Source: a virus. Taken from it: 64,000 nucleotides of DNA. The stretch spans positions 1 through 64,000 of the IMG/VR virus record IMGVR_UViG_3300031239_000001; one strand, 5' to 3'. The position numbers and the translations under genes were made by a program. Positions 8,801 to 16,008 of the stretch are shown piece after piece (position 1 is the first letter of the stretch; the number at the start of each line of letters is the position of its first letter). The notes under the pieces are model-generated. The model did not search any database. It saw only the letters and a list, made by a program, of their open reading frames with translations, and was not told the origin of the DNA.

Positions 8801-11144
8801 GTGCAACTGCCAAGGCTCGATGAACCTTAGAAGCGTCTTCTGAATGGACTCCCCCGGTTACGCGATCGACTCCAGCTATGTGTTTAGCGTGCGTATATAA
8901 CGCCTCATACATTTTTTTACCCAACCCCTGACCACGGTAGCTTGGTCCTAGAGAAGAATGGGGTTCTATAGAGCCTTCTACAATGTTCGCGTGTACCTGT
9001 CCCACACTACGTAACGGTGACGATGTTTCTGGCTGCCATGACCCACTCCCTGTGCTGTGATATACCCGAGATTTAATCTCGTCCTGCCGCCCAGGATGTA
9101 CCATGTGCGACACTATCAGTTTGTAGCCCTGTTTTGTGTGTTCCGGGGTTAACATATGACTATAATCATAGTTCTGCTGGGTAGAGCCTCTGGAGTTCAA
9201 AGGTGTGGGCTCCCCGACCGTCTTACCCGGCTTCAGGTCGGCGATAGCCTTCTTCAGCCCCGCCCGAACCACGTACGCCGGCAGGTGTGTCACGCCAGCG
9301 GCCTTAGCCGCCTCCACGCGGTGTGTCCCGTCCTTTACGGACCACGCCCCTGGGTTGCCAGGAGCGACCACGATAGGGGGAACCTCGTCGCCAGCTCGGA
9401 GCATTTTGTGGTAAAGGGAATACCGGTCTTTATTGGCAGCCCCTCCACTGTTGCCCCCCTCTAGCAAAGCGACGGGCACCATAATCCGCTTCAGAGACTT
9501 GGTGTCGCCGTTGGTATAGTGACTAGCTACCGACGCCAGGTAGTTCTGGTCGAATGCTTGGCGGTCTGGGTGGTTCTTGCTGGGGATTTTTAGAGCCGAC
9601 GTACCCCAGTCATCGGACGTCCATACTTTTGGGCGTTTTTCAGCCTTCTCCAATTCTTGGTCTCCTGTCTGGAGACCTCTCGCCAGCCCCACCACCGATT
9701 GAACCAAAGAAAGAATCGACTTGTACGTCTCGGGGAACTGCCCCTTCAGTTGGGTAATGACCGGTAACTGCCCCTTCAGTTGGGTAAGGGACTCGGCCAC
9801 ACGCTGCTTAAGACTCTCCATCTCTTCCGAATTGCGAGCCGCAGACGCCCGGTCTTGCTTGTCCTGGGAGCCGGCCAGCTCATGGAATTGGTCTTCGGCG
9901 TCCTTGGCCTGGTGACTCATTTCGGGGGCGGGGCCCTGGTCGGCAATCGAATGTGCGACCTCTCCTTCGGAGTGTTCTTGCGTCTGAACGTGCGGGTGGA
10001 CCTTCTTGGGGGGCGCCACCCCATGCTGGTGGCCGCCATGGGCGGCCGAGCCTTCGTTTTCGGCTTTGGTCATCTTAGGGATGGGCACCGTGGAGCTAGT
10101 AACGAAAAACTTGGGGTCGGAATTGACCTTGCCGTACATCGCCGTATGTGGGGGTCGCTTGGGTGGCGTTATAAGTTTGCGGATGTCGTGATCTGTAAGA
10201 TCGCCATCGCTCTCGCCCATGTGGCCGAAAGCCGGGATCACAGGATTGCCAAATTGATGGTGCGTAGGGGCATACTTCATACGCCCCAAAAACATGTGCT
10301 GGTGTGAGCCAAACGGATGGTTGGTATACCCATGAGCCAAAATAACATTGGTACTCAACTTCGGGTTCTCATTAAGCCTGTCACGCAAATCGACTTCCAG
10401 TGGCGGGCCCTTCCAGCTTCCCTCTTTCCTTCCCCATTCGCCATCATCGAAAGCCATGCCCCCAAATGGATTACCGTAAGCCTTGTTTATGGTATGAAGC
10501 TCGTCTAGACCGTGCGAGGGGTGCTCAAAGTCCTTGTGGTACTGGTCGTTGCCGGCCGATTTCCATCCCTGCATCTCCAAAATCCCCGCAGCCTTCTCAG
10601 TGTCGGGGTGACCTGCCGGTAAGTAGGTCGTCGCGCGATACCTAGTTGCAGGCTGAGTGAATAGAGGGTCCTGGTCCCCAAAACTCTTGGCCAGCCCAAT
10701 CTGGGGGCTCAGGTACTCGTCGGCAATTTTCTCGTCTTCCGTCTTGGGCTTATTCGCCTCGGCTAGGGTTTGGGGGACCGTTTCGTCGAAGAGCCGGACT
10801 CTATCGCGACCTTCTATTTTTCCTACCAAAAGGGCTTGCCCAGCTTCAGACATACGTCTCCCGATGCCGATAGTCAAAGTGGCTCCGGTTGCAGAATGAT
10901 ACTTCTGGCGGACGGATTCGACTTCTCCTAGTGCCGAGACCGGGATCTCGGCTAGATAACACTCATCTCCCCCTTCCTCGACGACAGAGCCGCCGTGCTC
11001 AAGAGCCCAAGACACAAGAATCTGATTGCCAGCCTCGATCCTCTGGTTGATTCGGCGCACCTCTTCAACGTCATCTCTCTGGATGCTAGCTCCGATGAGA
11101 TACCCGATTCGATCACCGTCGCAGGCTAGGAACAGTTTATCCAT
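5847..11144 (-). CDS. Giant polyvalent-type protein: mCpol cyclase domain, ParB-like domain, five GNAT domains
   Basis: This encodes 1765 residues. Residues 1-120 resemble mCpol, the minimal CRISPR polymerase relative of GGDEF and Cas10 palm domains: LACDGDRIGYL at 6-16 (metal-binding Asp), GGDE at 58-61, then TIGIG. Residues 130-370 are His/Pro/Gly-rich and unassigned; 410-500 are helical. Residues 505-630 look ParB/sulfiredoxin-like (PPIVVAP, then DGTHRVEAA). Five GNAT-like domains follow at about 655-815, 865-1030, 1085-1255, 1305-1445 and 1498-1655, each with an acetyl-CoA loop such as RGQGLG and a conserved HS..A..VH.(A/S)L segment. Linkers carry ELAPDHDEE and CPPGCHDQK. ATG 11144 follows GAGG and overlaps the HNH stop. 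Location in a virion cluster suggests an injected protein. The acetyl acceptors and any cyclic nucleotide product are unknown. Confidence 0.85.
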   Translation of the reverse strand: MDKLFLACDGDRIGYLIGASIQRDDVEEVRRINQRIEAGNQILVSWALEHGGSVVEEGGDECYLAEIPVSALGEVESVRQKYHSATGATLTIGIGRRMSEAGQALLVGKIEGRDRVRLFDETVPQTLAEANKPKTEDEKIADEYLSPQIGLAKSFGDQDPLFTQPATRYRATTYLPAGHPDTEKAAGILEMQGWKSAGNDQYHKDFEHPSHGLDELHTINKAYGNPFGGMAFDDGEWGRKEGSWKGPPLEVDLRDRLNENPKLSTNVILAHGYTNHPFGSHQHMFLGRMKYAPTHHQFGNPVIPAFGHMGESDGDLTDHDIRKLITPPKRPPHTAMYGKVNSDPKFFVTSSTVPIPKMTKAENEGSAAHGGHQHGVAPPKKVHPHVQTQEHSEGEVAHSIADQGPAPEMSHQAKDAEDQFHELAGSQDKQDRASAARNSEEMESLKQRVAESLTQLKGQLPVITQLKGQFPETYKSILSLVQSVVGLARGLQTGDQELEKAEKRPKVWTSDDWGTSALKIPSKNHPDRQAFDQNYLASVASHYTNGDTKSLKRIMVPVALLEGGNSGGAANKDRYSLYHKMLRAGDEVPPIVVAPGNPGAWSVKDGTHRVEAAKAAGVTHLPAYVVRAGLKKAIADLKPGKTVGEPTPLNSRGSTQQNYDYSHMLTPEHTKQGYKLIVSHMVHPGRQDEIKSRVYHSTGSGSWQPETSSPLRSVGQVHANIVEGSIEPHSSLGPSYRGQGLGKKMYEALYTHAKHIAGVDRVTGGVHSEDASKVHRALAVAHGLWYFPEKREAYGEDPDDEHVQRYPYMDYDYQIKGELAPDHDEEALLLCPPGCHDQKIEKAISDISPGPHEEDRPIPETNIVNQVYDYNHLLTPSQRSMGLTLKVHQRKEGHKQFPSMVEARLSKSNYGVQQNLGGAHGHINPSTNAEYEFQDQLQGEPYLEPHSQLEKEYRGKGLGKAAYKALYAHVHHTLGVNHVVGGEHSAAADRVHRSLAGEMGLNYVSKKRNPKSGFGLPLEQYPYDSYHYQLKDELAPDHDEEALLLCPPGCHDQKIEKAISDLKPGKFQGETTFPNGDDDSGDPVTQKKFDYGHLLTPEQKEQGLSLHVHHSFQNNENGKERIVARLTRPGRDRPRYVGAVTGYVRPPNSVRTFKGYDPFAKFTRLEPHSDLDEQFRGQGLGKAMYEALYAHAKHVAGIDHVQGGPHSPQAEAVHIALSKKHGLEHVPYVLRPEDGSDDPEISATRYPYAGYQYQLKGELAPDHDEETLLLCPPGCHDQKIEKAIADVPTGKHMSTYQDANGNDVHLHDYSHLLPQGTPSNFKMFVRHNPSKNYLSTYINDESSNNPLVGNVQGYIKNKHIEPHADLDLAHHGKGFGKAMYLATYSHAKNKLGVEGVAGGMHSAQASAVHRSLAATHGLDYKVDPINPDGSGIHGSNISHMPYKYALKAELAPNVDEEKLLLCPKGCHDQKVEKAIKDIPVGKYQNVDRTLHGTVVARNYNYSHLLPEEMRKTHSLVVQERRHGVGGKYNVHHIVAELHNDAQHMTDGDVHSDVHYRNRSLGTGAEKEKWEGMLTPHSFLSSSLRGRGLGKAMYEALYSHAKNKLGIKDVQGGSHSEMAHRVHQSLAEKHGMSYNPEPDDYVDNRGVKWHGPYQYTLKGEFPAEKEDDLLICGPDCSHHVAKEEIEPNEKFPPEKELNKESMPPTHKDLELPVGSLHNGHLKVQHADGTVGWKGVTAGLIQGLEPGGAGGGGANSHAVSSREPNSP
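6180..9182 (-). repeat. Five tandem GNAT-encoding repeats
   Basis: Five divergent copies of 195-222 codons lie inside the giant gene. The acetyl-CoA-loop motifs fall at residues 737, 954, 1176, 1371 and 1584. The DNA coding for the CPPGCHDQK linkers is the best conserved part (near 7310-7345, 7985-8015 and 8625-8660). Copy 4 has HGKGFG instead of RGxGLG. Confidence 0.8.
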
Positions 11145-11727
11145 TGGGGAGCCTCGCACCCTTACGGCTGTTTTCTTCCACAGAAAGCGGCCTCAGGTTT
11201 GTATAGTGATTGACTCTCAAAAATCCTTCCCTATCATTCTCTAGGTCTACGGAAGACAGAGGTATGATGTGGTCGATGCTCCAGACTGTTCCGTAGTTCT
11301 CCCAGGTCCACCCGGATTTGAATTGGGATTCAAGGTGGACCCTTGCTTGTTCTCCCGTGCACCCCATATCTCTAACCGACGATCCCGCCCTGCTCCCCCT
11401 TTTGATAGCTTTCACAATTCTAGATCGGAGGTTGCATAGTATCCTAAATCCGGGGTCTATTTTTTTTCGAGCGATACGATATTGGTTGTTACTGTCAATC
11501 TCTTTTTTACGATTTCGCTCGTAGTGTTTCTTCCTGTTCGCTACAACCTGTTCCGGATTCTCTTCTTTCCACCGTTTCACACTAAGATATACTGTTCCCG
11601 AATTTTTGATCCGATATTGTTTGGCATAAAGGGCCGCACAGAGTTTGCAAGGATTTCCTTTTTTGCTAAATTCAATGATAGGCTTCTCGACCTTACATTT
11701 CGAACAAATCTTCTGTTGCGGCACCAC
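11137..11727 (-). CDS. HNH homing-type endonuclease
   Basis: This protein of about 195 residues has an N-terminal zinc knuckle (CSKC, then CKLC), a Lys/Arg-rich helical region and a C-terminal HNH core: WSIDHIIPLSSVDL with the metal-binding DH, then NHYTNLRPLSVEEN. Such enzymes make a DNA break and spread as selfish genes. Two adjacent GTG codons at 11727 and 11724 are candidate starts after AAGGAG. Its 3' end overlaps the giant gene's ATG. A close relative lies at 59414, and a 24-codon remnant of the same C-terminal tail at 30234. Confidence 0.88.
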   Translation of the reverse strand: MVPQQKICSKCKVEKPIIEFSKKGNPCKLCAALYAKQYRIKNSGTVYLSVKRWKEENPEQVVANRKKHYERNRKKEIDSNNQYRIARKKIDPGFRILCNLRSRIVKAIKRGSRAGSSVRDMGCTGEQARVHLESQFKSGWTWENYGTVWSIDHIIPLSSVDLENDREGFLRVNHYTNLRPLSVEENSRKGARLPNG

Positions 11728-11734
11728 AATCTCC

Positions 11735-11763
11735 TTGACTTACCAAAATTTGATAGCTAATAT
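11735..11763 (+). promoter_or_regulatory. Sigma70-like promoter, leaderless geometry
   Basis: TTGACT, 17-bp spacer, TAATAT, then 7 nt to the ATG at 11771. No Shine-Dalgarno sequence precedes the gene. Confidence 0.75.
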
Positions 11764-11770
11764 AAACCGA

Positions 11771-12607
11771 ATGAAGCCTCAAGACTTAGCCATCCTGCCA
11801 TCCCCGCGTATCGCAAGTTCCTCTTTGGATAGCGGGGGGCGGCTTATTGTTATTGGTGACGTGCATGGGTGCCTGGACGAGCTTGTGTCTCTTGTTGAAA
11901 GATTGGGCCTACGATCCACCGATAGAACGGTTTTTGTTGGTGACTTCGTCGATAGGGGTCCTTGCTCTGGTGAAGTGGTCTCCTGTGTCAAATTCAGCTG
12001 CGACGTCGGCCTGTCCAGTGCTGTGCTTGCGAACCACGAAGAAGTCGCCGTTCGCTGGAGGGCCCACGAACTGGGCGTCAAAGCCGACCCGGAACACTAT
12101 CGCAATCCGATGGCCCAAAAGCAAGGTCGGAAGGATACCGACCAGGCGCTGACAGACGACCAGGTCCTGTGGCTTGCCAGGCTGCCCGCCATTATCAAAG
12201 TCACTACTCCGGGTGGGGTTCGCCTTATCACGCACGCGGGGCTGCTTCCTGACGAAACTGGGCGCTACCACCAGCCCACCAAAGCTCTCATCCGCAACCG
12301 CTACCTCAGGCAGCGACCGGACGGTCTCTGGAGGCCCACGGGCAGCCTCTTCCACGGCCCGGAAGACAGATTCTGGACGACCCTCTGGACGGGGCCCAGG
12401 GTCATCTACGGGCACGAAGTCGTCGCCGACAGGGCTACCCCTCGGGTAGAAAACAACACGTACGGGATCGACACTGGGTGCGTTTTCGGGGGTCGTCTGA
12501 CAGCCTACGTCGAAACGTTCGAAATGGACGGCTCGTCCAAGGTCGAATTCGTCCAGGTCCAGGCCCAGCGCGAATACTACGCCTATAATTCCACCGCAAC
12601 GGTTTGA
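11771..12607 (+). CDS. Calcineurin-like metallophosphatase (PPP-type)
   Basis: This 278-residue protein has the full PPP phosphoesterase motif set: GDVHG at 29-33, GDFVDRG at 57-63, NHE near 84, then THAG and a late YGHE. The bacteriophage lambda phosphatase type hydrolyses phosphoproteins, nucleotides or RNA ends with a two-metal centre. ATG 11771 is chosen because the upstream promoter predicts the mRNA 5' end there. It is followed by a polynucleotide-kinase-like gene, dNMP kinase, ligase and Thg1. That context makes removal of 3' or 2',3'-cyclic phosphate from broken nucleic acid plausible. Protein phosphatase or Ap4A hydrolase activity are alternatives. Confidence 0.85.
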   Translation: MKPQDLAILPSPRIASSSLDSGGRLIVIGDVHGCLDELVSLVERLGLRSTDRTVFVGDFVDRGPCSGEVVSCVKFSCDVGLSSAVLANHEEVAVRWRAHELGVKADPEHYRNPMAQKQGRKDTDQALTDDQVLWLARLPAIIKVTTPGGVRLITHAGLLPDETGRYHQPTKALIRNRYLRQRPDGLWRPTGSLFHGPEDRFWTTLWTGPRVIYGHEVVADRATPRVENNTYGIDTGCVFGGRLTAYVETFEMDGSSKVEFVQVQAQREYYAYNSTATV

Positions 12608-12631
12608 CATTCCAGAAAAGAAAGGTAAGAT
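12604..12631 (+). promoter_or_regulatory. Sigma70-like promoter, leaderless geometry
   Basis: TTGACA, 16-bp spacer, TAAGAT, then 6 nt to the ATG at 12638. The -35 box overlaps the end of the phosphatase gene. Confidence 0.8.
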
Positions 12632-12637
12632 TGAGAC

Positions 12638-13129
12638 ATGAACCTCACCTCTTTTGCGAATTCGGTCACCCCCGGAACCGCCCTGATTCTTCGGGGGTGT
12701 CAGGGGGCCGGCAAGTCGACTCTGGCCCACCTGGTAACCGGGCGTCTGACCGGCAAGATTTGTAGCGCCGACAAGTCCAGGATCGATACTTACGGCACCT
12801 ACGTTTACAAGCCCGAGGAGAACGGTCTTCATCACGCCAATTGCCTCAAGGCCTTCATCTCTGCCGCGCAGAACGACACCCTCCGCGAGAAGGGCGTGTT
12901 GGTCTGCGACAACACCAACGTCACGGTCGAGGAGATCACGCCGTATCGGGCCATCGCTACGGCCTTCGGGTGGGCGCCGCTGGTCGTCACCCTGATGCCC
13001 AATGACCCATTCCTTGCTGCCGAGCGGCAGCTGCACGGAGTGCCTGTCAAAAAGGTCATCAACGTCGCAGACCGTGTCTGTGACATCAAGCTTCCTTCAA
13101 ACTGGGCTCACATCACCATTCAGGACTAA
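12638..13129 (+). CDS. Polynucleotide kinase-type P-loop kinase
   Basis: This 163-residue protein has a Walker A motif GCQGAGKST at 20-28, CSADKSRID, and a central VCDNTNV strand, as in the kinase domain of T4 Pnkp and related AAA_33-type kinases. Members phosphorylate 5'-OH ends of RNA or DNA. There is no C-terminal phosphatase domain; the separate upstream phosphatase gene could supply that activity. With the ligase at 14135 this could form an end-healing and sealing set. A small-molecule kinase remains possible. The mRNA is predicted to be leaderless. Confidence 0.75.
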   Translation: MNLTSFANSVTPGTALILRGCQGAGKSTLAHLVTGRLTGKICSADKSRIDTYGTYVYKPEENGLHHANCLKAFISAAQNDTLREKGVLVCDNTNVTVEEITPYRAIATAFGWAPLVVTLMPNDPFLAAERQLHGVPVKKVINVADRVCDIKLPSNWAHITIQD

Positions 13130-13143
13130 CACAAAGGAGACAC

Positions 13144-13395
13144 ATGCGCATCCATGCCGAGAAGACCGCCGAACGAGAAACCTTCGCTTACACCTATTTC
13201 CTGGACAACCCCCAGGGCTCCGTCAAGGAGCTGAACGACAAGCTGTCAGCCAAGGACGGCCGTCGCCTGAATCTGGGGCGGGCGTACGCAATCAAGGCCG
13301 CTGCTGCCCAGCGCTTGGGCATTCCTCCCAAGGTGTCGACCAAGAAGGTCAAGCTGTACCCAATCGGGACCTCCCAGAGCGAGGATACTAAGTAA
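13144..13395 (+). CDS. Small basic protein of unknown function
   Basis: This 83-residue, Lys/Arg-rich protein has a predicted helical middle (residues 25-60). It has a clear AAAGGAG six bases before ATG, unlike the leaderless gene upstream, so it is translated within a polycistronic message. Its TAA overlaps the dNMP kinase ATG (TAATG). No family is recognised. Confidence 0.7.
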   Translation: MRIHAEKTAERETFAYTYFLDNPQGSVKELNDKLSAKDGRRLNLGRAYAIKAAAAQRLGIPPKVSTKKVKLYPIGTSQSEDTK

Positions 13396-14138
13396 TGAGC
13401 TACCCCGGCCTCGTGCTGGCTGGCCATGCTGGGGCCGGGAAAGATACTGTCGGACATTTCATCGCTGACCGCTTTGACGGGACCTGTACCGCCTTTTCGG
13501 CACCCCTGAAAATCCTCGTAAACAACCTGTTCGGGTTTAGCTACGAGGTCCTGTATGGCGAGTCCGAGCTACGGAATCTCATTGACCCGTGGTTCGCCAC
13601 ACCAGACGGGCAATCTCACATCGGCAGCCTTCGAACCGGCGAAGACTATTTCCGGAAGGCGGTAGGCTTGCCACTGAAGGGTGGGCCCTTGCTTCACCAG
13701 GTCATTGAAAGCGAGATCAAGCCCTTCATTTCAAAAAAGGGGGGCCTGAGCGCTCGCAAGGCTCTGCAGGCGGTAGGTACCGAGTGGGGACGCGCCATCC
13801 AGACCAACGTGTGGGCCGACGCGGCCATGAGGGACTCAGACCTATGCCTCCATGATGGAGCCCGGCTCGTGATTCTGACGGACGGGCGCTTTGTGTCTGA
13901 GCTGGTGGCAGCAAAGGCCAGGGGATTCAAAATCTGCAAGGTCTTTCGGCCAGACTACGAAAAGGTGGCTCACCGCTCCGAAACCGAGCTAGACACCGTC
14001 CCGGATTGGTGGTTCGATTACATCATCCGCAACGACGGAGACCAGGAATCGCTACTTTTGAAGGCGTACAGCCTTGGGCTGCACCTGACCAGGTGGTACT
14101 ACTCACGTGGCTCTTACGAGATGGGAGAATACCGATGA
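13395..14138 (+). CDS. Deoxynucleoside monophosphate kinase
   Basis: This 247-residue protein has a P-loop GHAGAGKDT at 10-18 and downstream ALQAVGTEWGR and ILTDGRF segments typical of phage dNMP kinases of the T4 gene 1 type. These phosphorylate dNMPs to dNDPs for replication and are used by phages with modified or unbalanced nucleotide pools. The length matches the T4 enzyme. It overlaps both neighbours by a few bases, which indicates coupled translation with the ligase gene. Confidence 0.85.
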   Translation: MSYPGLVLAGHAGAGKDTVGHFIADRFDGTCTAFSAPLKILVNNLFGFSYEVLYGESELRNLIDPWFATPDGQSHIGSLRTGEDYFRKAVGLPLKGGPLLHQVIESEIKPFISKKGGLSARKALQAVGTEWGRAIQTNVWADAAMRDSDLCLHDGARLVILTDGRFVSELVAAKARGFKICKVFRPDYEKVAHRSETELDTVPDWWFDYIIRNDGDQESLLLKAYSLGLHLTRWYYSRGSYEMGEYR

Positions 14139-15250
14139 AAGCATTTCCGACTCTGTACAAGCGTTCGAACACGGGGGCCATTCAACAATGGTCCATTGCC
14201 GTCGCAGGCCCGGCAATCACCGTGACCCACGGCCAGGTCGGGGGTAAGCTGCAGACGGGGATTGATATCATCAAGGAGGGCAAGAACCTGGGCAAGGCCA
14301 ACGCCACGACCGCTGAAGAGCAGGCGGAGGCGGAGGCACTCGCCAAGTGGACCAAGCAGAAGGAGAGGAATCGCTACGTCGAAGACATTTCTCGTGCCGA
14401 AGGTGGCGAAACGGACGCGGCCGGCGGAATCCCTCCGATGCTGGCCCAGCCCGAAGAAGCCGGGATGAAGAAAATCAAGTTCCCTGCCCATATCCAGAGG
14501 AAGTACAACGGCAATCGCTGCTTGGCGGTGATCGAAAACGGAGAGGTCTCTCTCTGGAGCCGAAAGCAAAAGCGGATTCTCGGCATGCCCCATATCGAAG
14601 CCGCCTATCGAGAGGCTTTCGCTAGGCTTGAAGGGGTCACTATTCTCGATGGCGAGCTTTACCGCCATGGCTGGTCGCTCCAGAAGATCAGCGGTTTTTG
14701 CCGCAAGGAAGGGACCAAACCGGGCTTCAGGCAAATCAAGCACGTCGTTTACGACCTGCCATCTTCAGACGAGCCGGAACACAAGCGGAGAGCCGACCTC
14801 GCTTTTCTGTTTGCGGCAGTCGACTCCGATTGTCTGGAGCTGGCCCCTACCGAGGTCATCACGATGAGGGAAGCTGTCAAGCCCACGCACGACGCATATG
14901 TGAGCGAAGGATATGAGGGAGCCATTCTACGCAACCTCGAAGGGAAGTATGCGGCCGGCAAGAGGTCGTATGACCTTGTCAAGGTGAAAGACTTCAAGGA
15001 ACTTGAGTTCCCCATCGTTGACATCTCCGAGGGCCGGGGTAAGTTCGCAGGTAAGGCGATTTTCACCTGCCGGGCCGAGAACGGCAAGGAGTTCGATTGT
15101 TGCGCCCCAGGCACTCTCAAGGATCGGGCAGAGTTCTTCGAGCAGGGGACCGCGCTCATCGGGAAACTGCTGACCGTGAAGTTCTTCGAGCGCACCGAAG
15201 ACGGCATGCCCTCCCATGGGGTCGGACTTGTGGTAAGAGACTATGAATAA
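14135..15250 (+). CDS. ATP-dependent polynucleotide ligase (probably DNA ligase) with N-terminal WGR-like region
   Basis: This encodes 371 residues. The N-terminal 80 residues (YKRSNTGAIQQW, THGQVGGK) resemble a WGR-type domain. Ligase motif I is KYNGNR at 123-128 with the AMP-accepting Lys, motif III LDGELY at 171-176, motif IV EGYEGAILR, and motif V LVKVKDF. The C-terminal OB domain ends in LTVKFFERTEDGMPSHGVG, as in phage DNA ligases. It should seal 5'-phosphate/3'-OH nicks. ATG 14135 overlaps the previous TGA; the longer upstream frame would sit inside the kinase gene. RNA ligase activity is possible given the neighbouring kinase, phosphatase and Thg1. Confidence 0.85.
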   Translation: MKAFPTLYKRSNTGAIQQWSIAVAGPAITVTHGQVGGKLQTGIDIIKEGKNLGKANATTAEEQAEAEALAKWTKQKERNRYVEDISRAEGGETDAAGGIPPMLAQPEEAGMKKIKFPAHIQRKYNGNRCLAVIENGEVSLWSRKQKRILGMPHIEAAYREAFARLEGVTILDGELYRHGWSLQKISGFCRKEGTKPGFRQIKHVVYDLPSSDEPEHKRRADLAFLFAAVDSDCLELAPTEVITMREAVKPTHDAYVSEGYEGAILRNLEGKYAAGKRSYDLVKVKDFKELEFPIVDISEGRGKFAGKAIFTCRAENGKEFDCCAPGTLKDRAEFFEQGTALIGKLLTVKFFERTEDGMPSHGVGLVVRDYE

Positions 15251-16001
15251 GGACTCGCTGGGCGACCGCATGAAGCGGTACGAAAATGTCACCCGAAACT
15301 ACCTCGTCAGGCGCACGCCGGTCATTGTCCGGCTGGACGGGAAGGCGTTCCACACACTGACCGCCAAACATTGTGTAAAGCCTTTCGACGACCACTTCCA
15401 CCATGCAATGGAGAAGACCTCCATTCGTCTTCTGGAGGAGGTCCAAGGGTGTACGTTCGTTTACACACAGTCCGACGAAATCAGCCTGCTGCTGTTTGAC
15501 TACCAAAAGCTCGATACGCAGGCATGGTTCGACAACAACATCCAGAAAATGGTGTCCGTCTCGGCCTCCATCGCTAGCGTCACGTTTTCGACCGTATTCG
15601 GGGAGCAAGGGTTCTTCGATGCCAGGGCCTTCAACCTTCCCGAGGCTGAGGTCTGCAACTACTTCGTATGGCGACAGAACGACGCAATCAGGAACAGCAT
15701 CCAGGCTGTAGGCCAGGCCCATTTCAGCCAGAAGGAGCTTCACAAGCTGAACGTGGACCAAATCAAGGCCAAGCTGCTGAGCGAGCATGGCGTAAACTGG
15801 GACTTGCACATCAAGACCAAGTTCAAGCGCGGCCTGGCGGTGTCTCGGGTGCCCAATATCGTCGACAGCGGCGTAACCGCGAATTTTGCTCACTGGATCG
15901 CCCTAGGTTATCCGAACTACAAACCTGTAGTTGACGAAGAAATCCCCATATTCTCTCAAAATCGCGAGTTCGTGGAACGCCACCTCCCAAAAACAATCTA
16001 G
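15243..16001 (+). CDS. Thg1-type tRNA-His guanylyltransferase / 3'-5' polymerase
   Basis: This 252-residue protein has Thg1 hallmarks: VRLDGKAFHT with the first metal Asp, TQSDEISLLL with the second carboxylate, and NLPEAEVCNYFVWRQNDAIRN-type residues. Thg1 adds G-1 to tRNA-His. Thg1-like proteins add nucleotides in the 3'-5' direction to repair 5'-truncated tRNAs. It overlaps the ligase stop. In a phage this suggests repair of tRNAs cut by host defence nucleases; that is inference. Length is typical of the family. Confidence 0.92.
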   Translation: MNKDSLGDRMKRYENVTRNYLVRRTPVIVRLDGKAFHTLTAKHCVKPFDDHFHHAMEKTSIRLLEEVQGCTFVYTQSDEISLLLFDYQKLDTQAWFDNNIQKMVSVSASIASVTFSTVFGEQGFFDARAFNLPEAEVCNYFVWRQNDAIRNSIQAVGQAHFSQKELHKLNVDQIKAKLLSEHGVNWDLHIKTKFKRGLAVSRVPNIVDSGVTANFAHWIALGYPNYKPVVDEEIPIFSQNREFVERHLPKTI

Positions 16002-16008
16002 GAGAAAC

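Noticed and set aside
6180-9182. Regularly spaced repeats as a CRISPR array
   Set aside because: The units are about 650 bp and coding; they are GNAT domains, not short repeats with spacers.
9255-9632. Plasmid-type partition locus because of the ParB-like motif
   Set aside because: There is no ParA gene, and no centromere-like repeats were seen. The motif is one domain within a giant protein.
10785-11144. Complete Panoptes or CBASS defence operon around the mCpol domain
   Set aside because: No gene for a membrane effector or other cyclic-nucleotide effector lies next to it, and the neighbours are virion-type or HNH genes.
11909-13036. 375-codon minus-strand open frame
   Set aside because: It is antisense to the phosphatase and polynucleotide-kinase-like genes, whose catalytic motifs are intact.
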